A stretch of 64,000 nucleotides of DNA from JAIVJZ01 sp035645695 (lineage in GTDB: Bacteria; Acidobacteriota; Blastocatellia; Pyrinomonadales; Pyrinomonadaceae), in contig DASQMC010000064.1 in NCBI GenBank assembly GCA_035645695.1, positions 1 through 64,000 of the forward strand. Reading direction: 5' to 3'. The position numbers and the translations under genes are program-made. This document shows positions 1 through 8,436 of the stretch, piece after piece. The notes under the pieces were generated by a model. It did not search any database and was not told the origin of the DNA. It was given only the letters and a program-made list of their open reading frames with translations. Within the stretch, counting starts at the first letter, position 1, and each line of letters begins with the position of its first letter.

Positions 1-115
1 AAAGGGCATCAATTGTGTCGAAACAGGTCGAGTAATTTGCGCGCGGCGCGTACTCGTTTGGACTTTTGCGCTGCCCGCGCCCCCTCCCGTCGAAAGGATC
101 GGGGGGAGTTCAGGC

Positions 116-328
116 TTAGGGCTTTCCCTTCTTGTCTTCTTTCGGCCTGTCGCGTTCTTCCCTGCGCGGTTCTTCCCGGCGCGGCTCCTTGTCCCTTTTG
201 TCGAAGACCTTCGGGTCTTTCGGCGGAGGCTCGCGCTGCTCCCTCTGCGGCTGCGCCGCCAGCGAACTGACGCAGAGCATCGCGGAGATCAGTGCGAACG
301 TTAAAATTTTCTTTAAATCTTTCATCAT
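116..328 (-). CDS. Small exported, highly charged protein
   Basis: A 70-residue protein of unknown function. The N-terminus is a clear signal peptide: MKDLKK, then a hydrophobic stretch to about residue 22 ending SLAAQ. The mature part is very hydrophilic, rich in Pro, Arg, Glu and Lys (repeated PRREEPRREE-like blocks), so it is probably disordered. Two ATG codons lie in tandem (326-328 and 323-325) behind a purine-rich GGAGGAGG/GGAAGAG stretch; the first was chosen. It may work in the periplasm as a charged linker-like protein, but nothing in the sequence gives a role. An in-frame extension to 442 exists but lacks a better ribosome site. Confidence 0.6.
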   Translation of the reverse strand: MMKDLKKILTFALISAMLCVSSLAAQPQREQREPPPKDPKVFDKRDKEPRREEPRREERDRPKEDKKGKP

Positions 329-543
329 AACTACTCTTCCGGCCTCCTCCATGTTTCTGATTGTTTCAGAGACGCGCATTAGGAGGGAGAGGAGAGACGC
401 GCATTCGTCCCGCCTTTTACCTGAGCAATACGGATGCCACAATCGCCCGCGCGCATCCTATTGCTTTTACAGTCCATAGTTTACCGCGTTGCACGCAACC
501 GCGCACGCTTTCCGGTGCAACTCATACGGTATCGTGTAGAAAT

Positions 544-655
544 GTGAGCAGTAAGCAGTGAGCAGTAAGCAGTTAAGAGTAAGAAGTAAGCAGTGATCAG
601 CAAAGGGATACCGGGTTTTTAACTGCTCACTGCTTACTGCTCACTGCTTACTTCC
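544..655. repeat. Heptamer array A, hairpin-forming (GTGAGCA/GTAAGCA)
   Basis: Eight consecutive 7-bp units occupy 544-599, alternating GTGAGCA and GTAAGCA with a few variants. After a 21-bp spacer, 621-655 carries units of the complementary sequence (CACTGCT/TACTGCT), so the two arms can pair. The right arm contains the TAA stop (648-650) of the minus-strand propeller gene. The rest of the 319-bp gap between the two genes shows no other recognisable feature. Confidence 0.9.
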
Positions 656-2900
656 TGACCGCCACGCGCGCGCTGCCGGAGTTGCCGCTGGCGTCGAAGG
701 CGCGCAGCGAGATGGTGTGCTCGCCCGCGCCCGCGAGCGGCAGTTCGAGCGCGAAGGTCTCGCGCGGGCTGTCGGCGATGCCGTCGGCGGGGAAGACCGC
801 GCGCCAAGCCCCGCCGTCGATGCTCACATCGGCGCGACGCACACGCCCGCGCGCATCTTCCACGATGAAACTCACGCGCACGTTGTCGCCGCTCAAAACC
901 GGTGCGCCCGCCGCGCTGACGGTCGGCGCGGTGTTGTCAACTTCGACGGGTTCGCTCGTGCGCTCGCCGGAGAGGGCTGCGCCCACGGGGTTTTCCGGCG
1001 CGTCCGTCGCCACCACTTTGAAGATATAGCGGCCGTCGCCGAGCGCCGCGCCGTCAACCGTGTAGAAGTTGTCGCGCAGTTTCTCGCGCAGCAGGTGGAA
1101 CTCGCGCTCGCTCTGCGCGCGATAATAGACGGCGTATTCCAGCGTGTCGCCGTTGCGGTCTTCGGCCTGCCACTGCAAGGCGACCGCGCCACGCTGGAAC
1201 GCTCGCCGCGCGGGCACTTGCGGCACGGGGCTGATGAGCGACGGATCGAGTCCGGAGGCTTCGAGATTCGGGTCAACTTGAATTTGAATCGCGGGCAGCA
1301 GCGCGACGCCCGTCGGCGGTGTCGTGATCGAAAGAATCTCCGGCGCGACGTTGCGCGGCAGGTAAGCGAGACTCACGTCTTCGATGCGCGATTCGCCGCC
1401 CGCCGCCGTCGCCGTGGTGCCGCTTGCGGGAGCGCGCAGCACCGCGCGCCACTGTATGAAACGCGCGCGAGGACTGGTGACGGCCGCGCCCGCCGGGTCG
1501 CGGTAAGGCGCGCTCCACTCGCTCCAAGTCGTATCGGGTCGCTCGGTGTTGCCCGTGCGGGTCTGCAACTCGACCGTGCCCGCCCCGCGCCACCAGATGC
1601 GCCCCCACGCGGCCACCACCTTCGCGTCGCGCACCGGCGACTCATACGTGCCTTCGCCGACCGGATCGGCCGCAAAGCGAAACAGCTTCCCCTGATTGCT
1701 CGACGCGGCGAATACCTCGCGCCCGCGCACGGCGAAAGAGGAGATTTGATCTTCCGCCGATTGAATCAAGAGCGTGTCGCGCCCGTCGTCTGTGACGGAG
1801 TAGATGCGTCCCTTGTCGCTCGTGCCGATAAGCACGCCGCCCTGCGGCGCGGGCGTGACCGCGAATGCCGTCACCGAACTCGAACTCCAGAGCACGTCCG
1901 CCGCGCCGTCGGGCATGATGCGGAAGACGGCGCTGCGCGCGTTTGCCAATTCGTTCCGGCTGCGCGAAGGGGGTTGCGGCGCGGCCGCGAACGGCGAAGG
2001 CTGCCCCCCGCCGACATCCTCGACCACCACCGACGACGTGACGACCGTGCCGCTCACCGAGCCGCCGGCCGAGGCCGCGCTCGTCACGGCGGCGGGCGCG
2101 CCCCCGCGCGTGGCCGCGTCGCTCAACGCGAGCGCGTAAATCGAATTGTCGGCCGCCACGGCGAGCGCGTGCAATTCCCTGAGCGGCGAATCGAACAGCG
2201 CGAACGCCTTTCCTTCCGGCGAGACGCGCAGGACGAGGCCGCCCGGATCGGTTCCCGCGATGAGTTGTCCCGACTTGTCCACCGCGAGCGAAATAACGTG
2301 CGTCTCGTTCACGTCGATCAAGAGAGACTCACCCGGCTTCGCCCCGGCGGCGCGCACGCGGTAGAGCTTGCCCGTGTCGCCCGTGCCGACGGCGAGCGCG
2401 CCGTCCGTGAGCATGGCGAGCGACCAGATATACTTGTCGGGCGGGTCGAAATACTCTGCGGCGCGGCCGTCAGGGGTGATGCGATAAACTTTCCCGTCCG
2501 GCGACGTGCCCGCGTATAACGCGCCGTCGCGCCCGACGGCGAGCGCCGTCACGTCTAACTCCGCCGCATCGTACAAGAGCGCGCCACGGCCGTCAGGCGT
2601 GATGCGAAAGATTCGCCCGTCGTGCCCGGTGCCGAGATAGACGTTGCCGCGCTCGTCGGCAGCGGTTGACCAGATGAAAGCCTGCTCCGTATCGAACAGT
2701 TGCGTGAAGCGCGGCGCAAGCATCAGCGCGCCCGTGTCCGTAACGGAGACGCCCCGCGCCTCGCCCTTCAAAAGCTCCTCGCGTGAATTCGTCTCCCAGA
2801 TAACGGGGCCGCCCGCGCGCGCCGTGGACGCGGCGAAGACGAGCAGAAGTAAAAGAGAAAGAATCGAAGCGGAGCGCGGGCGAAATGTGTTGTTGAGCAT
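648..2900 (-). CDS. Exported beta-propeller protein with C-terminal Ig/Fn3-like domains
   Basis: A 750-residue protein with a signal peptide (hydrophobic core about residues 13-28, ending TARAG). Residues 60-420 hold repeated blade-like motifs such as GNVYLGTGHDGRIFRI and GALYAGTSPDGKVYRI, which fit an NHL/SMP-30 or WD40-like propeller. The C-terminal third has Fn3/Ig-like phrases (YRDPAG, RYIFKVVATD, GEHTISLRAFDASGN). A low-complexity Ala/Gly/Ser/Val stretch near residues 260-310 separates blades. It is probably periplasmic or surface-exposed; the ligand is unknown. The start is ATG at 2898-2900, with a TTG one codon earlier. The stop codon lies inside heptamer array A. Confidence 0.75.
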   Translation of the reverse strand: MLNNTFRPRSASILSLLLLLVFAASTARAGGPVIWETNSREELLKGEARGVSVTDTGALMLAPRFTQLFDTEQAFIWSTAADERGNVYLGTGHDGRIFRITPDGRGALLYDAAELDVTALAVGRDGALYAGTSPDGKVYRITPDGRAAEYFDPPDKYIWSLAMLTDGALAVGTGDTGKLYRVRAAGAKPGESLLIDVNETHVISLAVDKSGQLIAGTDPGGLVLRVSPEGKAFALFDSPLRELHALAVAADNSIYALALSDAATRGGAPAAVTSAASAGGSVSGTVVTSSVVVEDVGGGQPSPFAAAPQPPSRSRNELANARSAVFRIMPDGAADVLWSSSSVTAFAVTPAPQGGVLIGTSDKGRIYSVTDDGRDTLLIQSAEDQISSFAVRGREVFAASSNQGKLFRFAADPVGEGTYESPVRDAKVVAAWGRIWWRGAGTVELQTRTGNTERPDTTWSEWSAPYRDPAGAAVTSPRARFIQWRAVLRAPASGTTATAAGGESRIEDVSLAYLPRNVAPEILSITTPPTGVALLPAIQIQVDPNLEASGLDPSLISPVPQVPARRAFQRGAVALQWQAEDRNGDTLEYAVYYRAQSEREFHLLREKLRDNFYTVDGAALGDGRYIFKVVATDAPENPVGAALSGERTSEPVEVDNTAPTVSAAGAPVLSGDNVRVSFIVEDARGRVRRADVSIDGGAWRAVFPADGIADSPRETFALELPLAGAGEHTISLRAFDASGNSGSARVAVRK

Positions 2901-3008
2901 CAATAAAGTTTCTGTTGTGTTGAATTAAGAACCACCGGTCAGATGATAACTCGAAAGGTAGCGTTGCAGGTACGCGGCAGGGCGGACACGACGGGAAACC
3001 ACGCCTGA

Positions 3009-3071
3009 TCTCGAATTTGAAATCTCAAATCTCAAATTTGTAATCTCGAATTTGAAATCTCAAATTTGAAA
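3009..3071. repeat. Heptamer array B (TCTCAAA/TTTGAAA)
   Basis: Nine contiguous 7-bp units in strict register: TCTCGAA, TTTGAAA, TCTCAAA, TCTCAAA, TTTGTAA, TCTCGAA, TTTGAAA, TCTCAAA, TTTGAAA. The units are partly self-complementary (TCAAATTTGA palindromes), so no separate complementary arm is needed. The array lies between the 5' end of the propeller gene and the 3' end of the ThiF-like gene, both on the minus strand. Confidence 0.9.
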
Positions 3072-3162
3072 TTCGCCATTGTTTTTCTCCGTGCGCCCTC
3101 GCGGCTCTCTCTATGCCTGCGGCGTTGAAGCGCCTTACCCGGCCGCGCAACTCAAAATCGCA

Positions 3163-4179
3163 TTAGTTGCCGACGTAGCGAGCGTAGAGCGAACGCGCCG
3201 CGGCCATGTCGTTTGTGCCGCGTATGATTGCGCGCGCGTCCTGAAAGATCGTCAACTCGAACTCGCCCGCGCGCAGGCGCAGGAGGTATTCGTTCACCTG
3301 CACTTCGCCCGCCGCGCGCAGACGCTCCGCGAGCGCCGCGAGATCAATGCGCGTGGCGCGGCGCGGTGAGATTTGCACGGCGTCGCGCCCGCAGAGCACG
3401 GAGGCGAGTTCGACCGCCTCGGCGTCGAGCGTCTCGTAACGGGCGTACGCGCATGTCGAGCAATCCGGCGACGGCTCGCCCAGTTTGATGCGCCGCCACT
3501 CGTTGCGCCACACGTCGAACTGCATGAGCGCGCCGTGCAGCGCGCCGGGCTGCCCCGTGAGCAGTTTCAACGCTTCGCTCACCTGCACGGCGGCGACGAC
3601 CGCGATGATCGGCATGATGACGCCCGCCGTGTCGCACGTCTCGGCGCTGGCCGCCGGGGGCGTCTCCTCGAAGACGCAGCGCAGGCACGGCGAGGCGTGC
3701 GGGCGCACCGTCATCGTCACGCCGTAAGAGCCGACGGCCGCGCCGTATATCCAGTTGATTTCGTGCTTCACGCACGCGTCGTTGACGAGATAGCGCGTCG
3801 CGAAGTTGTCCGTGCCGTCGAGCACGAGGTCGCAGCCCGCGATGAGGCTTTCGATGTTCCCGTGATGCACGTCGGCGACGTGCGGCTCAACCTCAACGTC
3901 GGAATTGATCTTGCCGATGCGACGAGCCGCCGCCACCGCCTTCGGCACGCGCTCGCGCGCGTCGCGTTCGGTGAACATGGTCTGCCGTTGCAGGTTCGAC
4001 TCCTCGACGAAGTCGCGATCCGCGATCCGCAGACGCCCCACGCCCGCGCGCGCCAGGCCCTCGGCCTGCGACGACCCCAATGCGCCGCACCCGACGACGA
4101 GCACGCGCGCCGCCGACAGGCGCGCCTGCCCCTCACGCCCGATGCCCGCGAATAAAATCTGCCTGCTGTATCTCTCCAT
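3163..4179 (-). CDS. ThiF/MoeB/HesA-family E1-like adenylyltransferase
   Basis: A 338-residue protein of the ubiquitin-activating-enzyme-like family, which adenylates the C-terminal Gly of a small sulfur-carrier protein (ThiS or MoaD type). The N-terminus MERYSRQILF is typical. GCGALGS near residue 30 is the nucleotide-binding loop; DRDFVEESNLQRQ and DGTDNFATRYLVND follow. CLRC and a later CSTC are the usual zinc ligands, and the CDTAGVIMP segment holds the conserved Cys. The C-terminal 90 residues do not look like a rhodanese domain and resemble a small ubiquitin-like fold only weakly. ATG 4177-4179 was chosen over a TTG 12 codons upstream. It follows aroDE by 73 bp on the same strand. No thiS or moaD gene is nearby, so the carrier cannot be named. 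Confidence 0.85.
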   Translation of the reverse strand: MERYSRQILFAGIGREGQARLSAARVLVVGCGALGSSQAEGLARAGVGRLRIADRDFVEESNLQRQTMFTERDARERVPKAVAAARRIGKINSDVEVEPHVADVHHGNIESLIAGCDLVLDGTDNFATRYLVNDACVKHEINWIYGAAVGSYGVTMTVRPHASPCLRCVFEETPPAASAETCDTAGVIMPIIAVVAAVQVSEALKLLTGQPGALHGALMQFDVWRNEWRRIKLGEPSPDCSTCAYARYETLDAEAVELASVLCGRDAVQISPRRATRIDLAALAERLRAAGEVQVNEYLLRLRAGEFELTIFQDARAIIRGTNDMAAARSLYARYVGN

Positions 4180-4252
4180 AAAATTCGAGACGCCATCGGC
4201 GAGGCCGGAGGCCAAAGATCAGCGAGAATCCGTTCGTATACTTCGCCTGCCC

Positions 4253-5830
4253 CTAACCTCCTGCCTCCGCCTCCGACCTCTGTTTTTCCGCGACCGCGCT
4301 CATCACTTCGAGCGGCGCGTCGAGTCCCGTCCATAATTTGAACTGTGCGGCGGCCTGCGCGACGAGCATCGGCAGACCGCCCACGACTATCTCACACCCG
4401 GCCGCGCGCGCTTCGCGCATGAAACGCGTCTCGCTTGGATTGTAAACGAGATCGTAGGCGGCGCGCGCCCCGCGAAGTTGAGAGGCTTCGACGGGCGTCT
4501 CGCTCTCGCGTTCGCCCCGCGTGCCGAGCGGCGTCGTGTTGATGACGAGATCGAAGCCGTCAAAGCGCGCGCCTTCGAGAGCGTGACAGGCGGCGTCGAA
4601 ATTACTCGCCGCCGGGCGTGCGCGCTCCGTCGAGCGTGCGAAGACCGAGGCGCGCGCACCCGACTCGCGCAAACTCCACAACACCGCGCGTGCCGCGCCG
4701 CCCGCGCCGACTACCGCGACGCGCGCTTCTCTCAAGTTCAACAATCCGGCGAGCGGCGCGAGGGCTGCGCGCGCGTCCGTGTTGTAGCCGCGGAGTTCGT
4801 CGCCCTCGAAGACGACGGTGTTCACCGCGCCGAGTTGGCGTGCCGCTGGTTCGATTGAATCGAGTTCGGGCATGATCGTCGTCTTGTGCGGTGCGGTGAC
4901 GCTCAGGCCGCGCAAGTTCCAGACGAGTTCGCGCGTGCGCGGGTGTGCCATGCGGCGGATGAAGGCGGGCGCATCCGCGACCTCGAAGGGGATGTAGACG
5001 GCGTCGAGGCCGCGCGCGGCGAAGGCGGCGTTGTGCATGTGCGGCGAGAGGGAGTGCGAGACGGGCGAGCCGACGAGCCCCATGATCCCCGTCCGTTCGC
5101 CGATCTCTTGGACGCGGTAGAGAGCGCGCAACTCGTGCGCGCTCACCTGGCCGGGGGCGGTCGCCTGCGCGGTCGTGAGCGCGCCGTAGGTGATAAACGC
5201 GCCGCGCGAGGGGGCGAGTATGCGCGTCAGGAGTCCGGCCTCGTCCATCGCGACGGCGATCAGCTTGCGTCCGGCCGGAAGCAACTCCCGTTCGAGCGTG
5301 CGCAGGATTGGAAGGCAGTCCGTGATGTCTCTCGCGCGCGCGGCGATCTTCAGGATGCGCGCGGGCGTTCGCAGCATGCGCTCGAAGACGGCTTCGAGGT
5401 CGGGAGGAAGTCCCGTGAAATCGTGATGCGAGCAGATGACTTTGTCCCAGTCGATCAGCTTCGCGGCGCGGCGGGCTTCTTCCCCCGCGACGAACTCGAC
5501 GAGGTCTAATTCGAGGTCGGCGTAGTCGGCGCGCTCGCGGCCGGGGTGAAAATTCTCAGCCCAGAAAAGGGCGCGCCGCGACGTGTCCGAGTTTTGACGG
5601 CCGCCCTGCTCGCGCGTGCGGAGGGTCAGAACGAAGGGGCGCGTGCGTTCGCGAAAGAGGGCGGGCAGTTCCCGCGTCGCGCGCTCCAGTTCGGCGTCGT
5701 CTTCCAGACAATCGAAACGCAATTCGATCAGGTCGCCGATCGCGGCGGCACGCTCGATTGCCCCGCGCAACTCCTCGGCGCGGCGAACGCAGACGGGAAC
5801 ACAGAGAGGGGCGTGTTGAGTGGCTGTCAT
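4253..5830 (-). CDS. aroDE: Bifunctional 3-dehydroquinate dehydratase / shikimate dehydrogenase
   Basis: A 525-residue fusion of two successive shikimate-pathway enzymes. The N-terminal half is type I dehydroquinase: IELRFD, then ICSHHDFTG with the catalytic His, and ILKIAARARD with the Schiff-base Lys. The C-terminal half is NADP-dependent shikimate dehydrogenase: GLVGSPVSHSLSPHMHNAAF, LSVTAPHKTTIMP, the VVGAGGAARAV dinucleotide loop and VINTTPLGT. The fusion would channel dehydroquinate to shikimate, as in plant DHQ-SDH proteins. ATG 5828-5830 was chosen because the family similarity begins there; the frame stays open to 5968. It appears to sit in a minus-strand run with the zinc-ribbon genes and the ThiF-like gene. 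Such fusions are known in plants and some bacteria. Confidence 0.93.
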   Translation of the reverse strand: MTATQHAPLCVPVCVRRAEELRGAIERAAAIGDLIELRFDCLEDDAELERATRELPALFRERTRPFVLTLRTREQGGRQNSDTSRRALFWAENFHPGRERADYADLELDLVEFVAGEEARRAAKLIDWDKVICSHHDFTGLPPDLEAVFERMLRTPARILKIAARARDITDCLPILRTLERELLPAGRKLIAVAMDEAGLLTRILAPSRGAFITYGALTTAQATAPGQVSAHELRALYRVQEIGERTGIMGLVGSPVSHSLSPHMHNAAFAARGLDAVYIPFEVADAPAFIRRMAHPRTRELVWNLRGLSVTAPHKTTIMPELDSIEPAARQLGAVNTVVFEGDELRGYNTDARAALAPLAGLLNLREARVAVVGAGGAARAVLWSLRESGARASVFARSTERARPAASNFDAACHALEGARFDGFDLVINTTPLGTRGERESETPVEASQLRGARAAYDLVYNPSETRFMREARAAGCEIVVGGLPMLVAQAAAQFKLWTGLDAPLEVMSAVAEKQRSEAEAGG

Positions 5831-5976
5831 GGAAAAGTTCGCGCCGTGCGATTTCGCCGATCCCGGCTGCCGCGCCCGTGCGCGACCCGCGCTTGTATCT
5901 CGGCACGCGACCTGTGATTGCATCATAGTGCGCGACGCGCGATTGCGTCTCGGCGCGCGCCATGGCACGAAATCAT

Positions 5977-6495
5977 TTACTGATCTTTGTCGAGCAGTTT
6001 CGTGGTGTTCTCGGTGACGCTGGCGGGTCTGTAGATGTCCGGGGCGACGCGGCGCGGCGGTAGTTCGGCGGCGTGTGGGGCTTGTGAGACGGCGGGCGGC
6101 ACGTAGAGGTTCGCCGCCGGGAGTTGTTGCCGCGACGATTCCTGCCGGAGGCGCACGAACTCAGCGACGCCGCCGCCGAGCGAACCGGCCGCCGGGATGA
6201 GCATCCAGAACCACCACATGTGACCGGCGATCTGGTACACGTTTTTCACCGAGAGCGCGACGAGCACGAAGGCGATGCCGATGAAAATTTTCCTGATGGC
6301 GCTGGAGAGGTTCGGCGAATCGGCTCTCTCCCGATCATTTCCCTGGCGCTTATCCGGCGACGCGTGTTCGCCCGTGGCGACGCGCGCGGGCGCTTGCCCG
6401 GCGAGAGCCTGCGGCACGAGGCTCACATTCGCGCCGCAGCCGCGACAGAAGCTGGCGTCGTCCGCGTTTTGAGTTCCGCATTTCGGACAATACAT
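5977..6495 (-). CDS. Zinc-ribbon membrane protein, copy 2
   Basis: A 172-residue protein beginning MYCPKCGTQN, with FCRGCGANV about 12 residues later: a four-Cys zinc ribbon. About 50 charged residues lead to two hydrophobic helices (around residues 70-110: IFIGIAFVLVALSV and WWFWMLIPAAGSLGGG). The tail ends with RPASVTENTTKLLD. It shares this whole layout with the upstream gene at 6564-7112 (zinc ribbon, PQAL motif, two helices, SVT..TT..LD tail), so the two are tandem duplicates. An AGGAGA site lies 8 bp before the ATG. The function is unknown. Confidence 0.75.
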   Translation of the reverse strand: MYCPKCGTQNADDASFCRGCGANVSLVPQALAGQAPARVATGEHASPDKRQGNDRERADSPNLSSAIRKIFIGIAFVLVALSVKNVYQIAGHMWWFWMLIPAAGSLGGGVAEFVRLRQESSRQQLPAANLYVPPAVSQAPHAAELPPRRVAPDIYRPASVTENTTKLLDKDQ

Positions 6496-6563
6496 TTTTC
6501 AGTTTCTCCTTGAACATGCCGCCCTCGTCGCTTCGGCGTCGGCGGCGTCCCGGTAGCCGGGCG

Positions 6564-7112
6564 TCAGTGTCTTCTCAGGCTCGTGTCGAGATGTCTGGTC
6601 GTGACATCGGTGACGCTGCCGGCGGGGATGCGGACGATCTCGCTGGTGTCGGGCGACGAAATTTCTTTGACGACGGGCGCGAAAGGCGCGGGCAGAGAGT
6701 TGCCGCCTTCGGAGGCGGGCATGGCCTTTGAACCTTCGTGCGGCGCGGGGATTAAAAGCGACCGCTCCTGCCGCGCGCGTATGAGTTGGCCGATGCCTTC
6801 GCCCACGGAAGCGAACGCGGGGATGATGAACCAGATCGTCAACCAGAAAGCCCCGCGAAAGACGAAGACGCCGAGGAGGAAGATGACGAATAAAGCGAAC
6901 CCCTCGAAGATTTTCTTCAACCCCGCGTCGATGGTCGCAGGGGCGCGATCCTTCTTCTTCCTGTGCGCCTCCGCTTTGTCCTTCCACGGTTGTTCCGGCG
7001 CGCCGGGCAATGTGCCCTGCAAAGCCTGCGGCACGAGCCGGATGTCGGCGCCGCACGCGCGACAAAATTTCGCGTCATCTAAATTTTTCACCGCACATCG
7101 CGGACAGTACAT
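6564..7112 (-). CDS. Zinc-ribbon membrane protein, copy 1
   Basis: A 182-residue paralogue of the next gene downstream. It begins MYCPRCAVKN with FCRACGADI, a four-Cys zinc ribbon. RLVPQAL matches SLVPQAL in the copy. Two hydrophobic helices follow at about residues 75-115 (FEGFALFVIFLLGVFVF, FWLTIWFIIPAFASVG). The C-terminus has RIPAGSVTDVTTRHLD, the same tail motif as its partner. GGAGG stands 6 bp before ATG 7110-7112, which fixes the start; a frame-open extension into heptamer array C is not real coding. The function is unknown; the architecture suggests a membrane-anchored cytoplasmic zinc ribbon. Confidence 0.75.
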   Translation of the reverse strand: MYCPRCAVKNLDDAKFCRACGADIRLVPQALQGTLPGAPEQPWKDKAEAHRKKKDRAPATIDAGLKKIFEGFALFVIFLLGVFVFRGAFWLTIWFIIPAFASVGEGIGQLIRARQERSLLIPAPHEGSKAMPASEGGNSLPAPFAPVVKEISSPDTSEIVRIPAGSVTDVTTRHLDTSLRRH

Positions 7113-7138
7113 GCGCATCCTCCGGGGAAAGTAGATCG

Positions 7139-7275
7139 GGGAAAGGGTAAAGGGTAAGGGGTAAAAGGTGAAGGGATAAGAAACGAGCGGCGTCCGTCGC
7201 ATCTATCGTTCAAACGGTGTCCCGCGCGCTCCGTTCTTTTCCTTTTCCCTTTCCCCTTTGCCCTTTCACCTGTTC
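7139..7275. repeat. Heptamer array C, hairpin-forming (GGTAAAG-type)
   Basis: Left arm 7139-7180 is six 7-bp units (GGGAAAG, GGTAAAG, GGTAAGG, GGTAAAA, GGTGAAG, GGATAAG). Right arm about 7234-7275 is complementary C/T-rich heptamers (CCCTTTC, CCCTTTG, CCCTTTC and variants). The 53-bp spacer has no recognisable feature. The array ends next to the TAA (7276-7278) of rlmB. Confidence 0.88.
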
Positions 7276-8436
7276 TTAAGACGGCTCGTCGGCCTCTCGT
7301 CCCTCTACATACGTCGCGGGGCGCGCAAGTGTTCGTTGTCTGAGCGCCTCGTAGAGTACGACGGCGGCGGCGACCGAGACGTTGAGCGACGGGATACGAC
7401 CGCGCAAAGGGATACCGACGAGCGCGTCGCAGCGTTCGCGCACGAGGCGACGCAAGCCCGCGCCCTCGCCGCCGAACAGGAGCGCGCACGGCTGCGTCCA
7501 GTCCCAATCGGTGTAAGCGATGTTGGCCTCCGCGTCCGTGCCTATCGTCCAGATGCCGCGCTCTTTAAACTCCTCCACGAGCCGCGCGATGTTCGTCGCG
7601 CGCGCGACGGGCAGGTATTCGAGCGCGCCCGCCGCCGCCTTCGCCACCGTCTCCGTGAGACCCGCGGCGCGGCGTTCCGGTACGAACAGGCCATGCACGC
7701 CCGCGCACTCGGACGTGCGAATGATCGCCCCCAGATTACGCGGGTCTTCCACGCCGTCGAGCACGACGGCGAGCGGCGGCTCGCTCGTGCCGACGCGCGC
7801 CGCGAGCGCGTCGGTCAACTCGCCCGCATCCGCGTAAGCGACGGCCGCGACGTGCGCGACGATGCCCTGATGATTCGCGCCCGTCGCCGCGATCCGCTGC
7901 AACTCCGCGCGCGGTGCGCGCCGTATGTTGACGCGAAATTCGCGCGCCAGTTCAAACAACTCATGCAGCCGTGATTCGTGAATGCCCTCGGCAATCGTGA
8001 TGCGCTCGATGCGCCGGTTGCCCGCGCGCAGCGCTTCGAGCACGGGCAGCACGCCGTAGAGATGCGACTCGTCGGGCGGCCTTTCATCAAAACCGGCGGC
8101 TCTCGTGCGCGCGTCGCCCCCGCGATCATCACGCGCGCCGCGCGCCGTGCTCCCGCGATCATCACGTGAGTCGCGCGCCGAGTCTCCGCGATCATCTCGT
8201 GCGCCGTGCGCCGACGAGTCTCCATGATCATCTCGCGTGCTGCGCGCCGCGTTCCCGCGTTTATCCCGCGCGCCGTGCGCCGCGCTCGCGCCGTGCCGCG
8301 CCGCGTTGCCGCGCGATTCATCGGGGCGCGCATCGCTCACGGGCGGGCGGCGGTCGCCTCGCGCATCGCGCGCTCGTCGCTCGTCGCCCGTGAGGGGCGC
8401 GGCTGCTTTCGGTTTTTGGCGGCGGAAATTTTTCAT
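7276..8436 (-). CDS. rlmB: 23S rRNA 2'-O-ribose methyltransferase RlmB (TrmH/SpoU family)
   Basis: A 386-residue SPOUT methyltransferase expected to methylate a guanosine ribose in the 23S rRNA peptidyl-transferase region using SAM. The substrate-binding domain begins HLYGVLPVLEAL. The catalytic domain shows VLDGVEDPRNLGAIIRTSE (motif 1), LLFGGEGAGL (motif 2) and IPLRGRIPSLNVSVAAAVVL (motif 3, the knot). The first 120 or so residues are an unusual low-complexity region of repeated GARDDRGDSAR-like units, probably disordered and absent from typical RlmB. The start ATG (8434-8436) overlaps the TGA of the upstream gene as ATGA, so translation is probably coupled. Confidence 0.9.
   Translation of the reverse strand: MKNFRRQKPKAAAPLTGDERRARDARGDRRPPVSDARPDESRGNAARHGASAAHGARDKRGNAARSTRDDHGDSSAHGARDDRGDSARDSRDDRGSTARGARDDRGGDARTRAAGFDERPPDESHLYGVLPVLEALRAGNRRIERITIAEGIHESRLHELFELAREFRVNIRRAPRAELQRIAATGANHQGIVAHVAAVAYADAGELTDALAARVGTSEPPLAVVLDGVEDPRNLGAIIRTSECAGVHGLFVPERRAAGLTETVAKAAAGALEYLPVARATNIARLVEEFKERGIWTIGTDAEANIAYTDWDWTQPCALLFGGEGAGLRRLVRERCDALVGIPLRGRIPSLNVSVAAAVVLYEALRQRTLARPATYVEGREADEPS

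Noticed and set aside
717..2519. Long 600-residue reading frame on the plus strand
   Set aside because: It lies opposite the propeller gene, is Arg-rich with no domain, and reflects high-GC antisense frames. The same holds for the long frames opposite aroDE, polA, the WD40-caspase and the RDD gene.
7113..7202. N-terminal extension of zinc-ribbon copy 1
   Set aside because: It is translated from heptamer array C; GGAGG is placed correctly only for ATG 7110-7112.
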